In this document: positions 37,051-49,703 of the stretch, piece after piece
How the letters are laid out: every line of letters starts with the position of its first letter
Position numbering within the stretch: position 1 is the first letter of the stretch
From: Cymbidium sinense
Taxonomy: Eukaryota > Streptophyta > Magnoliopsida > Asparagales > Orchidaceae
Direction: 5' to 3'
DNA: 64,000 nucleotides
Assembly: GCA_021442155.1 (NCBI GenBank)
Contig: CM038214.1
Coordinates: 56,762,514-56,826,513, forward strand
The notes under the pieces: generated by a model
What the model was told of the DNA's origin: nothing
What the model saw: the letters and a program-made list of their open reading frames with translations, nothing else
Databases searched by the model: none
Position numbers and translations under genes: made by a program

Positions 37051-39877
37051 GTTTTTAGTTTTTTTTAAATAAAGCAAACCAGAGGTTTAGTTTATTTATA
37101 ATATTTTATTTTTTATTTAGTTTAGTTTATTTATTTATGTTTATTTATTTTAGATTAGGTTTTTTATTTTAATTTATTTTTTATGTTTAGGTTTAGGTTT
37201 TCATTTTATTTTTTAGGTTTAGGTTTTACATTTTTATTTTAGGTTTATTTTTAGGTTTTCTTTTTGTTTAGGTTTATGTTTATTTTTATTTATTTTATTT
37301 TATTTAGTTTAGGTTTAGGTTCGCTTATTTTATTTTAGGTTTAGGGTTAGGTTTTATTTATTATATTTATTTTATTTTTTAGGTTTAGGTTTTTTTTTAT
37401 TTTATTACATTTAGGTTTTTTTTTATTTATTTTTTATTTTTTTAGGTTTATGTTTTTATTTAGTTTTATTTCATTTTATTTTGTTTTATTGGTTTTTATT
37501 TTATGTTTAGTTTTTATTTTATTTAGGTTTTTTATTCTTATGTTTATTTTCTTTTTAAGTTTAGTTTAGGTTTTTATTCATTTTATTTTAGTTTATTATT
37601 TATTTTATTTTTAGGTTTAGGTTTAGGTTTAAGTTTAAGTTTTTATTTTATTTTATTAATTTATTTTATTTAGGTTTAGGTTTTTTATGTATTTTATTTT
37701 TAGGTTTTATTTAATTTAGGTTCAGGTTTTTAGGTTTTTAGGGTTTAGGGTTTAAAGTTTAGGGTTTTGGGCTTTAGGCTTTAAGGTTTAGGGTTTTGTG
37801 TTTAGGGTTTAGGGTTTTTATGGTTTAGTGTTTTAGGTTATCTTAAGGTTTAGGGTTTTTTTAATTAAGTAAGCCGATAGGTTTAGTTTTATTTTGATTA
37901 TTTTTATTTATTTTAGTTTATTTTATTTTTTATTTTTATTTATCTTTAATTTTAATTTTTATTTATTTTCGTTTAGGTTTTTTATTTTAGTTTATTTTTT
38001 AGGTTTAGGTTTTATTTTTTATCTTTAGGTTTATGTTTAGGTTTAGGTTTTAGGTTTTTATTTTAGTTTAGTTTATTTTGGTTTAGGTTTAGTTTATTTT
38101 ATTTTGTTATTTTAATTTTATTTTTGGTTTATGTTTTTTTTCTTTTGTTTAGGGTTTAGGTTTTATTTTTTATTTACTTTTAGGTTTTATTTTTTAGCTT
38201 AGGATTTTATTTAGTTTTTATTTTATTTTATTTTAGGTTTATTTTATGTTTATTTTATTTTTATTTTAAGTTTAATTTTTATTTTATTTATGTTTTTTAT
38301 TCTCAGGTTTATTTTAAGTTTATTTTAGGTTTTATTAATTTTAGTTTTGTTCATTTTAGTTTGGGTTTAGGTTTATTTTATTTTGTTTATTTTATAATTA
38401 GGGTTTTTTTACAGTATAGCTTTTATTTTATTTTATTTGGGTTTTTTAGCTTTGTTTTTTAGGTTTAGGTTTTCATTGTGTTTTTATTTTATCTTATTTT
38501 AGGTTTATTTTATTTTAATTTTACGTTTAGCATTTATTTTATTTTATTTTTATTTTTAGGTTTTATATTATTTTTTAATTTAGTTTATTTATTTTATTTT
38601 AGATTAGTTTTTATTTTTATTTTATTTTATTTTTATGTTTAGGTGTTAGTTTAGGTTATCATTTTATTTTGATTTTTTATTTTATTTATGTTTAAGCTTT
38701 TTTATTTTTTTATTTTTAGGTTTTATTTAATTTAGGTTTATGTTCTCAAGCTTTTAGGGTTTAGGGTTTAGGATTTGTAAGTTTAGTGATTTAGTTATTA
38801 CAAGGTGGGTTTAGTTTTAGGGTTTAGGGTTTAGGGTTTTAGGGTTTAGTGTTTAGGGTTGTAGGTTTAGGGTTTAAGGTTTGTTTTAGTGTTTGGGTTT
38901 TTTATTTTTTTTATTTTTTTATTTTAAATAAGTCAACTAGTAGGTTTAAGTTTATTTGGTTTATTTTTTTTATTTATTTTAGTTAATTTTATTTCATTTT
39001 TTCAGGTTTATTTTTATTTTTATTTTGTTTAGTTTATTCATTTTAGTTTATTTTTAAGATTTAAGTTTAGATTTAGGTTTATTTTTTAGTTTATTTTTAT
39101 TTTTATTTTATTTATTAGGTTGACATTTGATTTTTCTTATGTTTAGGTTTTGGTTTTTATTTTATTTTTTTAGGTTTAAGTTTTAGGTTTTTATTTTAGG
39201 ATTATTTTTATGTTTTTTTGTAATTTAGGTTTATTTTTATTTTAAGTTTATTTTATTTTATTTAGTTTAGGTTTAAGTTTAGGTTTAGTTTATTTTAAGT
39301 TTAGCTTTAGGTTTTATTTATTTTAGTTTATTTTATTTTAGTTTAATTTTAGGTTTATTTTATTTTTATTTTAGGTTTAGGTTTTTTTTTTAGTTTAGAG
39401 TTTAGGATTTATTATTTATTTATTTTTAGGTTTATTTTTTAAGATTAAGTTTTTATTTAGTTTTTATTTTATTTTATTTTTAATTTAGGTTTAGTTTTTA
39501 TTTTATTTAGGTTTTTTTTATTTTATATTAGGATTTTATTTATTTTGTTTTAGTTTAGTTTTATTTTTATTATTTTTCTTTTAGGTTTTGGTTTAGGTCT
39601 AGGTTTACATTTTAGTTTATGTTTTTATTTTGTTTTCTTTTTTTTATTACATTTTTGTTTAGTTTTATTTATTTTTTTTCTTTTTAGGTTTTATTTAGTT
39701 TAGGTTTAGGTTTTTGGCTTTTTAGGGTTTAAGGTTTAGGGTTTTGGTTTAGTTTAGGAATTAGGGTTTGGGGTTTAGGGTTTAGGGTTTAGGATTTAAG
39801 TTTTAGGGGGTTTTAGGGTTTAGCATTTACATTTTAGGTTTATCGTTCAAGTTTTAGTTTAAGGTTTTGGGGTTTTG
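37051..39877. repeat. Three AT-rich units in tandem without a GRP cassette
   Basis: Anchors near 37,067, 37,861 and 38,928 each open an AT-rich block (37,051-37,738, 37,856-38,750, 38,911-39,720), separated by 100-160 bp of TTTAGGG. The spacing of about 0.8-1.1 kb suggests the AT unit can multiply alone. No gene seen. Confidence 0.85.
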
Positions 39878-40366
39878 GTTTTTTTTTAACAGAGAACAAA
39901 TTTAGATTCAACATTTCTTATTTTTGATTTCATCAACTAAGTAGCACACCAAGTTCTCTAACACACAAGCAACGACATAGATAAAAAATGAGCACTCAAA
40001 GAGAAAATCAAAAACCCTAGATAATTAGAACTATCTCTACTATAAAAACATAGTTCCATAAGTAACAGGTTGAATCGACCGTTCTTTAGTTTGTCTAGTT
40101 CCCATCAGAACCACCCCAACCTCTCGAGTGGAGGGATCCACCATCATATCCCCCATCTATCCCTCTGCCACCACCTTGGTTGTAACCTTCGTCGCTCTTC
40201 TCGCCTCCATAACCACCACTACTCCGACCACCACCTCCATATCCACTAGCACCTCCAAATCCCCCACTACCACTATGATAATGGCCATATCCTCCTTTGC
40301 CTCCACCACCAGATCTAGATTTAGCTTGGTTGACGTAATGTTCCTTCCGTCAAGGTTCTACCCATT
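39878..40366 (-). pseudogene. GRP cassette 12
   Basis: Minus strand: NG, a stop, NLDGRNI, a one-base deletion (GACGTAATG on the + strand near 40,331), then a Gly tail KSRSGGGGKGGYGHYHSGSGGFGGASGYGGGGRSSGG-like in the shifted frame. 3'UTR and a nine-T run (about 39,879-39,887). Confidence 0.78.
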
Positions 40367-41713
40367 CTTAGGGTTTAAGTTTAGGTTTAGGTTTATCAAG
40401 TTTTGGGATTTAGGTTTACTTTTAAACTTATTTAGCTACTTTAGGTTTAAGTTTTGGGTTTGGGGTTTAGGGTTTAGGGTTTAGGGTTTATGGTTAGGGT
40501 TTAGTGTTTAAGGTTTCGGGTTTAGGATTTAGGTTTTTATGGTTTATGTTTTTAGGGCTTAGGGTTTAGGGTTAAGGTTTACCTTTTAGGGTTTTAAGTT
40601 TAGGGTTTAAGGTTTGGATTTAGAGTTTATGGTTTTTTTCTTAAAGTTAAGTAAACTGGCTGGCTAGTTTAGATTTATTTAGTTTATTTAGTTTATTTTT
40701 TATTTATTTTAGTTTATTTTACTTTTTATTTTTATGTAGGTTTATTTTTTATTTTTATTTAGTTTAGTTTATTTATTTTTGGTTTATTTATTTTAGTTTA
40801 GGTTTTTTATTTAGTTTATTATTAAGGTTTAGGATTAAGTTTAGGTTTATCTTTTGGTTATTTTTATTTTTTAGGTTTAGGTTTTTTTATTTTAGGTTAG
40901 GTTTTATTTTATTTTTTTTTTAGGTTTAGGTTTTATTTTTTAGGTTATTGGTTTTATTTTTTAGTTTAGGTTTAGGTTTATTTTTAGTTTATTTTATTTA
41001 ATTTAGTTTAACTTTAAGCTTATATTTAGTTTATTTTAGGTTTAGGTTTAGGTTTTATTTATTTTAGTTTAGGTTTTGGTTTATTTTATTTTTATTTTAG
41101 GTTAAAGTTTTTTTTTTAGTTTGGGGTTTAGGTTTTATTTATTATTAATTTTTGGGTTTTATTGTTAGGTTTTGTTTAGGTTTAGGTTTTTATTTTGTTT
41201 TTATTTTAGGGTTAGGGTTTAGATTTATTTTATTTTTATTTTAGGTTTAGTTTTTATTTTATTTAGGTTTTGTATTTCTTTGTTAATTTAAATTTTCATT
41301 TATTTTATTTTAGATTAATTATTTTATATTTTATTTTCTTTTTAGATTTAGGTTAAGGTTTAGGTTTAGTAGAATTAAGTTTATGTTTTCTTTTATTTTA
41401 TTTTTTTATTTTATTCTAGTTTAGTTTTAGGTTTTATTTAGTTTAGGTTTAGGTTTTTAGCTTTTTAAGCATTAGGGTTTGGGGTTTATGATTAGTTTAG
41501 GGTTCAAGGTTTAGAGTTTAGTGTTTGGGGTTTAGGGTTTATGGTTTTGGGTTTAAGGTTTAGGGTTTAGGTTTAGGGTTTAGATTTCAAGGTTTTGGGT
41601 TTATGGTTGCGGGTTTTAGGGTTTATGATTTAGAGTTTAGAGTTTAGGGTTTAGGGTTTTTAGGGTTTAGGGTTTAGGGTTTAGGTTTTAGGTTTAGGGT
41701 TTAGGGTTTTTGG
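40367..41713. repeat. Telomere-like plus AT-rich unit
   Basis: TTTAGGG to 40,635, anchor near 40,649 (GTTAAGTAAACTGGCTGGC), AT-rich block to 41,455, then TTTAGGG variants including TTTTGGG and GGTTGCGGG. No gene seen. Confidence 0.86.
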
Positions 41714-42185
41714 TTTTCTTTAACAAAGAACATATTCAGATTCAACCTTTTTTGATCTGATCGATCAAGTAACACACCAAGTTTTGTAAGACAGAAGTGA
41801 CGACATAGATAAAATATGAGCATGCATAAAGCAAATTAAAAACCCTAGATTACTAGAACCATCTATACTATGAAGACACGCTCCAAAGTTGATTGATTGA
41901 CTATTCTTTTCGCCTCGTTCCCATCAACCACCCCAACCTCTCAAGTACTGGGATCCACCATGATAGCCTCGATCTATCCCTCCGCCACCACGATGGCTAT
42001 AACCTCTGTCGCTCCTCCCGCCTCCATAACCACCAATGCTCCGACCACCATCTTCATATCCCCTTGCACCTCCAGATCCCCCACCATATCTGTGATAACC
42101 ACTGCCTCCACCTTCGCCTCCATCACCAAATCTAGACAGAGCCTGGTTGATGGTGATGTTCCTAACATCAAAGTTCTACCCATTC
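41714..42185 (-). pseudogene. GRP cassette 13
   Basis: Minus strand from 42,185: NG, a stop, NFDVRNITINQALSRFGDGG, then open through GSGYHRYGGGSGGARGYEDG, GGYGGGRSDRGYSH and GGIDRGYHGGSQYLRGWGG to a stop near 41,925. Apart from the NGQN stop the frame is continuous. 3'UTR shortened by a few bases near 41,890. Confidence 0.79.
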
Positions 42186-45100
42186 TTAGAGTTTAGGTTT
42201 AGGTTTATTAGGTTTTATGGTTTAAGTTTATTTTTTTAACTTATCTAGTTACTCTAGGATTAAGTTTAGGTTTTAGGGTTTAGGGTTTGGCGTTTAGGGT
42301 TACAATGTAAGGTTTGGGGTTTAGGGTTTGGGGTTTATTTTTTTAGTGGTTTGTTTTAGGGTTTAGGGTTTACGGTTAAGGTTTAGTGTTTAGGGTTTAG
42401 TGTTTTTTAGGTTTAAGGGTTTAGGGTTGTAGGATTAGGGTTTAGAATTTAGGGTTTAGGTTTTAAGGTTTAGAATTTAGGGTTTAAGTTTTTTTAAAAA
42501 AAAATTAAGTAAACCAGTAGGTTTAGGTTTATTTAGTATATTTAGTTTATTTTTTATTTTTGATTTTTATTTAGGTTTTTTTTATGTTTATTTATTTTAG
42601 TTTAGGCTTTTTATTTTAGTTTATTATTTAGGTTTAGGTTTAAGTTTATGTTTATTTTTTATTTTAGTTTTATTTTTATTTTATTTTTTAGGTTTAGGTT
42701 AATTTTTTTATTTTTAGGATTAGGCTTAGGTTTTTCTTATATTTTTTTAGGTTTAGGTTTTAGGTTTTTATTTTAGGTTTATTTTTTAGCTTTTATTTTT
42801 AAGTTTAGATTTAGGTTTATTTTTAGTTTATTTTATTTTATTTTGTTTAGGGTTTAGGTTTAGGTTTTATTTATTTTAATTTATGTTTAGTTTTATTTTA
42901 ATTTTTTAGTTTAGTTTTTTTCAGTTTAGGGTTTAGGTTTTATTTTATTATTTATCTTTAGATTTATTTTTTAGGTTTAGGTTTTTATTTGCTTTTTTTA
43001 TTATTTTATTTATGGTTTATTTTATTTTTATTTTACGTTTAGTTTTTATTTTATTTAGATTTTTTATTCTTAGGTTTATTTTATTTTTAAGTTTTGTTAT
43101 GGTTTTTATTTATTTTATTTTAGTTTAGTTTTATTAGTTTAATTTTTTTAGTTTTAGGTTTAGGTTATAGTTTTGGTTTTTATTTTATTCTATTTTTAAT
43201 TTTATTTAGGTTTAGGTTTTTTTATATATTATATTTTTAAGTTTTATTTTAATTAGGTTTAAGTTATTAGGTTATTAGGGTTTAATGTTTAGGGTTTTGG
43301 GTTTAGTGTTTAGGTTTTCATGGTTTAGGGTTTTAGAGTTTAGGGTTAGGGATTAGGTTTTAGGATTTATGGTTTAGTGTTTAGGCTTTAAGGTTTAGGG
43401 TTTTTAGGGTTTAGGGTTTAGGGTTATCTTAGGGTTTAGGGATTAGTTTATTTCATTTATTTTTTATTTATTTTATTTTGTTTTATTTTTTTTTTATTTA
43501 TGGTTATTTTTAATTTTTATTATGTTTAGTTTACATTTTCTATTTTAGTTTATTTTTTAGGTTTAGTTTTACGTTTAGTTTTATTTTTTAGTTGAGTTTT
43601 ATTTTTATTTTATTTTTTAGGTTTAGAATTTATTTTTTATTTTTAGGTTTAGGTTTAGGTTTTTATTTTATTTTTTTAGGGTTAGGTTTTAAATTTTTCT
43701 TATGTTTGTTTTTAGGTTTTATTTTTTAGTTTAGATTTAGGTTTATTTTTAGTTTATTTTATTTTAGTTAGTTTAGGCTTAATTTTAATATAGTTTATTT
43801 TAGTTTAGGCTTGAGTTTATTTATTTTTATTTATTTCATTTTTCCTTTAGGTTTAGATCTTTTTTTGGTTTAAGGTTTAGGTTTTATTTTTTATTTATTT
43901 TTATAGTTTTATTTTTTAGGTTTAGGATTTTATTTAGTTTTTATTTTATTCTATTTTTGGTTTATTTTAGGTTTATTTTATTTTATTTTACATTTAGTTT
44001 TTATTTTATTTAGGTTTTTTATTCTTAGGTTCATTTTAGGTGTTATTTATTTCGGTTTAGTTTACTTTAGTTTAATTTATTTTAGTTTAGGTTTAGGTTT
44101 ATTTTATTTTGTTTATTTTAGGTTTAGGGTTTAGGTTTTTTTTTTATTTATTTTTAGGTTTATTTTTTACATTTGGTTTTTATTTATTTTTTATTTTAGA
44201 TTTATTTTATTTTTATTTTATAATTGGGTTTTATTATATTTATGTTTTTTATTTTTATGTTTATTAAATTTTTTCAGTTTAGTTTAGATTTTTATTTATT
44301 TTATTTTAATTTAATTTTAATTTTTTATTTTATTTTATTTTTAGGTTTAGGTTTAGGTTTAAGTTTAGGTTTTAGTTTAGGTTTTTATTTTTTTTATTTA
44401 TTTTTTATTTTTTTAGGTTTACGTGTATTTATTTATTTTATTTTTAGGTTTTCTTTAGTTTAGGTGTAGGTTTTTAGGATTTTAGGGTTTATCGTTTAGG
44501 ATTTAGGGTTTAGGGTTCAGGGTTTAGCATTTAGGGTTTAGGGCTGTAGGTTTTAGGGTTTAGGGTTTAGGTTTTAAGGTTTAAGATTTAGTGTTTTAGG
44601 GTATAGGGTTTAAGGTTTAGGGTTTAGCATTTAGGGTTGCAGGCTTAGGGTTTAGGGTTTAGCTTCAGGCTTTAGGGTTTGGGTTTTTTTTTAAAAAAAA
44701 ATTAAATTAACTAGTTGGTTTATGTTTATTTAGTTTATTTGTTTGTTTATTTTAGTTTATTTTATTTGTATTTTTACTTTTATTTAGTTTAGTTTATTAA
44801 TTTTAGTTTAGGTTTTTAATTTTAGTTTGTTTTTTTTGTTTAGGTTTACGTTTATTTATTTCATTTAGTTTTATTTTTATTTTGTTTTTTAGTTTTAGGT
44901 TTAATTTTTTATATTTGGGTTTAGGTTTAGGTTTTTATATTATTTTTTCTAGGTTTAGGTTTTAGGTTTCTATTTTAGGTTTTTTTTAGGTTTTATTTTT
45001 TAGTTTAGGTTTAGGTTCATTTTTAGTTTATTTTATTTTATTTAGTTTAGTTTATTTTAGGATTGGAAAGGTTTTATTTATTTTATTTTAGTTTATTTAA

Positions 45101-46311
45101 TATAGGTTTAGGTTTCTTTTATTTGTATTTTAGGTTTAGCTTTTTTTTATTTAGGGTTTAGGATTTAGCTTTATTTATTTTAGGTAGGTTTTTATTTAGT
45201 TTTAATTTTATTTTATGTTAGGTTTATTATATTTTTATTTTACATTTAGGTTTTATTTTATTTACATTTTTTATTTTTATCTTTATTAAATTTTTTGTTT
45301 AGTTTAGGTTTTTATTTATTTTATTTTAGTTTAGTTTTTACTTCTTATTTTATATTAATTTTTGCTTTAGGTTTAGGTTTAGGTTTACGTTTAGGTTTGG
45401 TTTAGGTTTTAGTTTAGGTATTTATTTATTTTATTTTATTTTAGTTTAGGTTTTTTTATTTATTTTGTTTAGGTTTAGTTTTTAGGTTAGGGTTTTAGGG
45501 TTTGTAGTAGTTTAGGGTTTTAGGGTTTAGGTTTAGGGTTTAGGGTTTGGGTTTTATTTTTTATTTTTTATTTTTTAAAATTAAATTAACTAGTAGGATT
45601 TTGTTTATTTAGTTTTCTTTTTACTTATTTAAGTTTTTTTTATTTTATTTAGTTTAGTTTTCTTATTATAGGTTTATTTATTTTCATTTAGGTTTTTTAT
45701 TATTGTTTATTTTTTAGGTTTGGTTTTGGCTTAAGTTTATTATTTAGTTTAGTTTTATTTTTATTTTGTTTTTTAGGTTTAAGTTTTATTTTTAATTTTT
45801 AGGTTTAGGTTTTTATTTTATTTTTTTAAGTACGGGTGTTAGGTTTTTATTTTAGGTTTTATTTTTTAGTTTAAGTTTAGGTTTATTTTTAGATTATTTT
45901 ATTTTATTTAGTTTAGGTTTAGGCTTAGGTTTAGTTTATTTTAGGATTAGGTATAGGTTTTATTGAGTTTAGTTTAGTTTATTTTAGTTTATGTCTAAGT
46001 TTATTTTATTTTTATTTTAGGTTTTGTTTTATTTATTTTTAGGTTTATTTTTTAGGTTTAAGTTTTTATTTAATTTTTATTTTATTTTATTTTAGTTTAG
46101 TTTTTATTTTTTTATTTTATTTTCTTTTTAGGTTTAGGTTTAGGTTTAGGTTTATGTTTTAATTTATGTTTTTATTTTATTTTATTTTTATTTTATTTTT
46201 ATTTACCCTTTTTATTTATTTTATTTTTAGGTTTTATTTAGTTTAGGTTTAGGTTTTTATCTTTCTAGGGTTTAGGGTTTAGGGTTTAGGGTCAGTTTAA
46301 GGTTTAGAGTT
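42186..46311. repeat. Long repeat interval with three clear anchors and four AT-rich blocks
   Basis: Anchors near 42,506, 44,699 and 45,580; AT-rich blocks 42,496-43,265, 43,451-44,470 (its anchor not recognisable), 44,691-45,485 and 45,561-46,265; TTTAGGG between them. The Phe/Ile-rich frame at 44,224-44,463 comes from TTTATTTTA repeat. No gene seen. Confidence 0.83.
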
Positions 46312-46623
46312 TTGTAAGCAGTAGATAGAATCGACTGTTCTTCAATTTCTCCAATTCCCATCAGTACCACCCCAGCCTCTCAAGTAGCTGGATACAACAT
46401 CATATCCCCGATCTCTCCCTCCGCCACCACCACGACTGTCACCTTCATCGCTCCTCCTGCCACCATAACTAGCACTACTCCGACCAACACCTCCATATCC
46501 ACTAGCACCTCTAGATCCCCCACGACCACTATGATAACAGCCGCATACACCTTTGCCTCCACCGCCAGATCTAGATTGAGCATGGTTGGTGGTGGTGTTC
46601 CTACCATCAAGGTTCTACCCATT
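46312..46623 (-). pseudogene. GRP cassette 14, lacking the distal 3'UTR
   Basis: Minus strand: NG, a stop, NLDGRNTTTNHAQSRSGGGG, then open through GRDRGYDVVSSYLRGWGGTDGNW to the end. The coding part is among the best kept, but the 3'UTR stops after about 30 bp (GTAAGCAGTAGA on the + strand) and the A-tail side is replaced by TTTAGGG repeat. Confidence 0.78.
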
Positions 46624-49221
46624 CTTAAGGTTTAGGTTTAGGTTTATTAGGTTTTGGTGTTTAAGTTTACATTTTAATTTATTTAGTTACTTTAGGTTTA
46701 AATTTAGGATTTGGGGTTTAGAGTTTAGCGTTTAGAATTTAGGGTTAGGGTTTAGGGTTTAGGGTTTAGGATTTAGGATTTATGGTTTAGGGTTTAGGGT
46801 TTAGGGTTTAGAATTTAGGGTTTTTAGGGTTTAGCGTTTAGGGTTTAGGATTTAGGGTTTATGGTATTTTTTTAAATTATGTAAACCAGTAGGTTTAGGT
46901 TTATTTTGTTGATTTAGTTTATTTTTAATTTATTTTAATTTATTTTATTTTTTATTTTTATTTAAGTTTATTTTTTATTTTTTTAGTTTAGTTTAATTAT
47001 TTTAGGTTTACTTATTTTATTTTAGGTTTTTTATTTTAGTTTATTTTTTCGGTTTAGGTTTACGTTTATTTTTTAGTTTTATTTTTATTTTATTTTATAG
47101 GTTTAGGTTTTATTTTATATTTTTAGGTTTAAGTTTAGGTTTTTATTTTATTTTTTTAGGTCTAGGTTTTAGGTTTTTATTTTTGGTTTATTTTTAGGTT
47201 TTATTTTTTAGTTTTGGTTTAAGTTTATTTTTAGTTTATTTTAATTTATTTAGTTTAGCTTTAGGTTTAGGTTTAGCTTATTTTAGGTTTAGGTTTAGGT
47301 TTTATTTATTTTAGTTTAGCTTTAGGTATATTTTATTTTTATTTTAGGTTTAGGTTTTTTTTAGTTTAGGGTTTAGGTTTTATTTAATATTTATTATTAT
47401 TAATTTTTAGGTGTTTTTGGGTTTAGGTTTTTATTTAATTTTATTTATTTTAATTTTATAATACTCTTAGTTTTTATTTTATTTAGATTTTTTATTTTTT
47501 AGTTCAATTTAGGTTTTTATTTATTATGTTATAGTTTAGTTTTATTTTATTTTATTTTATTTTCTTTTAAGGTTTAGATTTAGGTTTAATTTTTAGTTTA
47601 TGTTTTATTTTATTTTATTATTAATTTTAATTTGGTTTAGGTTTTTTATTTATTTTATTTTTATGTTTTATTTAGTTTAGTTTTAGGTTTCTAGCTTTTT
47701 AAGGTTTAGGGTTTAGGGTTTAGGGTTTACGGTTATAGGTTTTATGGTTTAGGGTTTACGGTTTATGGTTAGGGTTTTCTTATGTTTTTTATATATGGTT
47801 TAGCATTTAAGGTTAGTTTTTGGGTTTGAGGTATAGGGTTTAGGGTTTAGGATTTTTTTTTTAAATTAAGAAAGTTGATAGGTTTAGGTTTATTTAGTTT
47901 ATTTTTTATTCATTTTAGTTTATTTTATTTTTTTTTTTATTTTGTTTATTTTTTATTTTTATTTATTTTAGTTTATTTATTTCAATTTATGTTTTCTTTA
48001 TTTATTTTTTAGGTTTAGGTTTAGGTTTATATTTATTGTTTAGTTTAGTTTTATTTTTATTTTATTTTTTTAGTTTAGGTTTTATTTTTTTATTTTTAGG
48101 TTTATGTTTAGGTTATTATTTTATTTTTTTAGGTTTTGATTTTAGGTTTATTTTTAGGATTTATTTCTTAGTTTAGGTTTAGGTTTATTTTTAGTTTATT
48201 TTATTTTATTTAGTTTAGTGTTTATGTATAATTTCATTTAAGTTAAGGTTTATGTTTTATTTAATTTAGATTAGTTTATTTTAGTTCACATTTAGGTTTA
48301 TTTTATTTTATTTATTTTAGGTTTAGGTTTTTTTTGGTTTTTAATCTATTTTATTTTAGGTTTATTTTATTTTTATCTTATGTTTAGTTTTTATTTTATT
48401 TAGGTTTATTTTATTTTTTAGCTTAGTTTAGGTTTTTATTTTAGTTTAGTTTTATTTTTATTTTAATTTGTTTTAGGTTTAGGTTTAGGTTCTAGTATAG
48501 GTTTTTATTTTTTTTATTTATTATTATTTTTGTTTAAGTTTATTGATTTATTTTATTTTTAGGTTTTATTTTGTTTAGGTTTAGGTTTTTAGGTTTTTAG
48601 TGTTTAGGGTTTAGGGTTTGGGGTTTAGTGTTTAGGGTTTAGGGTTTAGGGTTGTAGGGCTTAGGGGTTAGGGTTTAGGGTTTAGGGTTAGGGTTTAGGG
48701 AGTTAGGTTAGGGTTTAGGGTTTAGGGTTTAGGGTTAGGGTTTAAGGTTATTTTATTTTTATTTTAGGTTTAGTTTTTTTTATGTAGGTTTTTTATTTTT
48801 TTAGTTTAGTTTAAATATTTTTTTATTTATTTCAATTTAATTTTTATCTTTTTTCTTTTCTTGTTAGGTTTAGGTTTAGGTTTAGGATTTAGTTTATACT
48901 TTTATTTTATTTTATTTTTTTATTATATTTTGGTTTATGTTTATTTATTTTTTTTTTTAGGTTTTATTTAATTTAGGTTTAGGTTTTTAGTCTTTTTGGG
49001 CTTAGGGTGGGTTTAGGGTTTGGGGTTTAAGGTTTAGGATTTATGGTTTTTCTTTATTTTGGGTTTAGGGTTTAGTGTTTGCTTAGATTTTAGGGTTTAG
49101 GGTTTAGGGTTTAGGGTTATAGGGTTTACGATTTAGGGTGTAGGGTTTAGGGTTTTTAGAGTTAGCATTTATGTTTTAGGTTTAGGGTTCAGGTTTTAGT
49201 TTAGGGTTTTAGATTTTTGGT
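46624..49221. repeat. Telomere-like and AT-rich interval with two anchors
   Basis: Anchors near 46,873 and 47,864; AT-rich 46,866-47,700, 47,856-48,590 and a short 48,756-48,985; TTTAGGG elsewhere. 48,660-48,750 includes several TTAGGG hexamers among TTTAGGG. No gene seen. Confidence 0.85.
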
Positions 49222-49703
49222 TTTTTTAATAGAGAACAAATTCAAATTCAACATTTCTCCTTTTGGATTTCATGAACCAAGTAACACACCAAGTTTTCTA
49301 AGACGCAAACGATGACATATATAAAAAATGAGTACTCATAGATAAAATTATAAACCCTAGATAACTAGATTCATCTCTACTATAAAGACACTCTTCCATA
49401 ATAGATCGAATCGGCCATTCTTTAGTTTCTCCAGTTCTCATCAGAACCACCCCGGCCTCTTAAGTAGCAGGATCCACCATCATATCCTCGATCTCTTTCT
49501 CTGCCACCACCATGATTGTAACCTTTGTGGCTCCTCTAGCCTCCATAACCACCCCTGCTCTGACCACCACCTTCATATCCACAAGCACTCTAGATCCCCC
49601 AGCACCACTGCAACAATGGCCGCATCCACCTTCACCTCCACCACGAGATCAAGACTGAGCCTAATTGATGGTGATGTTCCTGCCATCAAGGTTCTCCCAA
49701 TTC
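49222..49703 (-). pseudogene. GRP cassette 15
   Basis: Minus strand: NWENLDGRNITIN, a stop, AQS, then a Gly tail with substitutions and frame loss near 49,590. 3'UTR complete, T run at 49,222-49,229. Confidence 0.76.
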
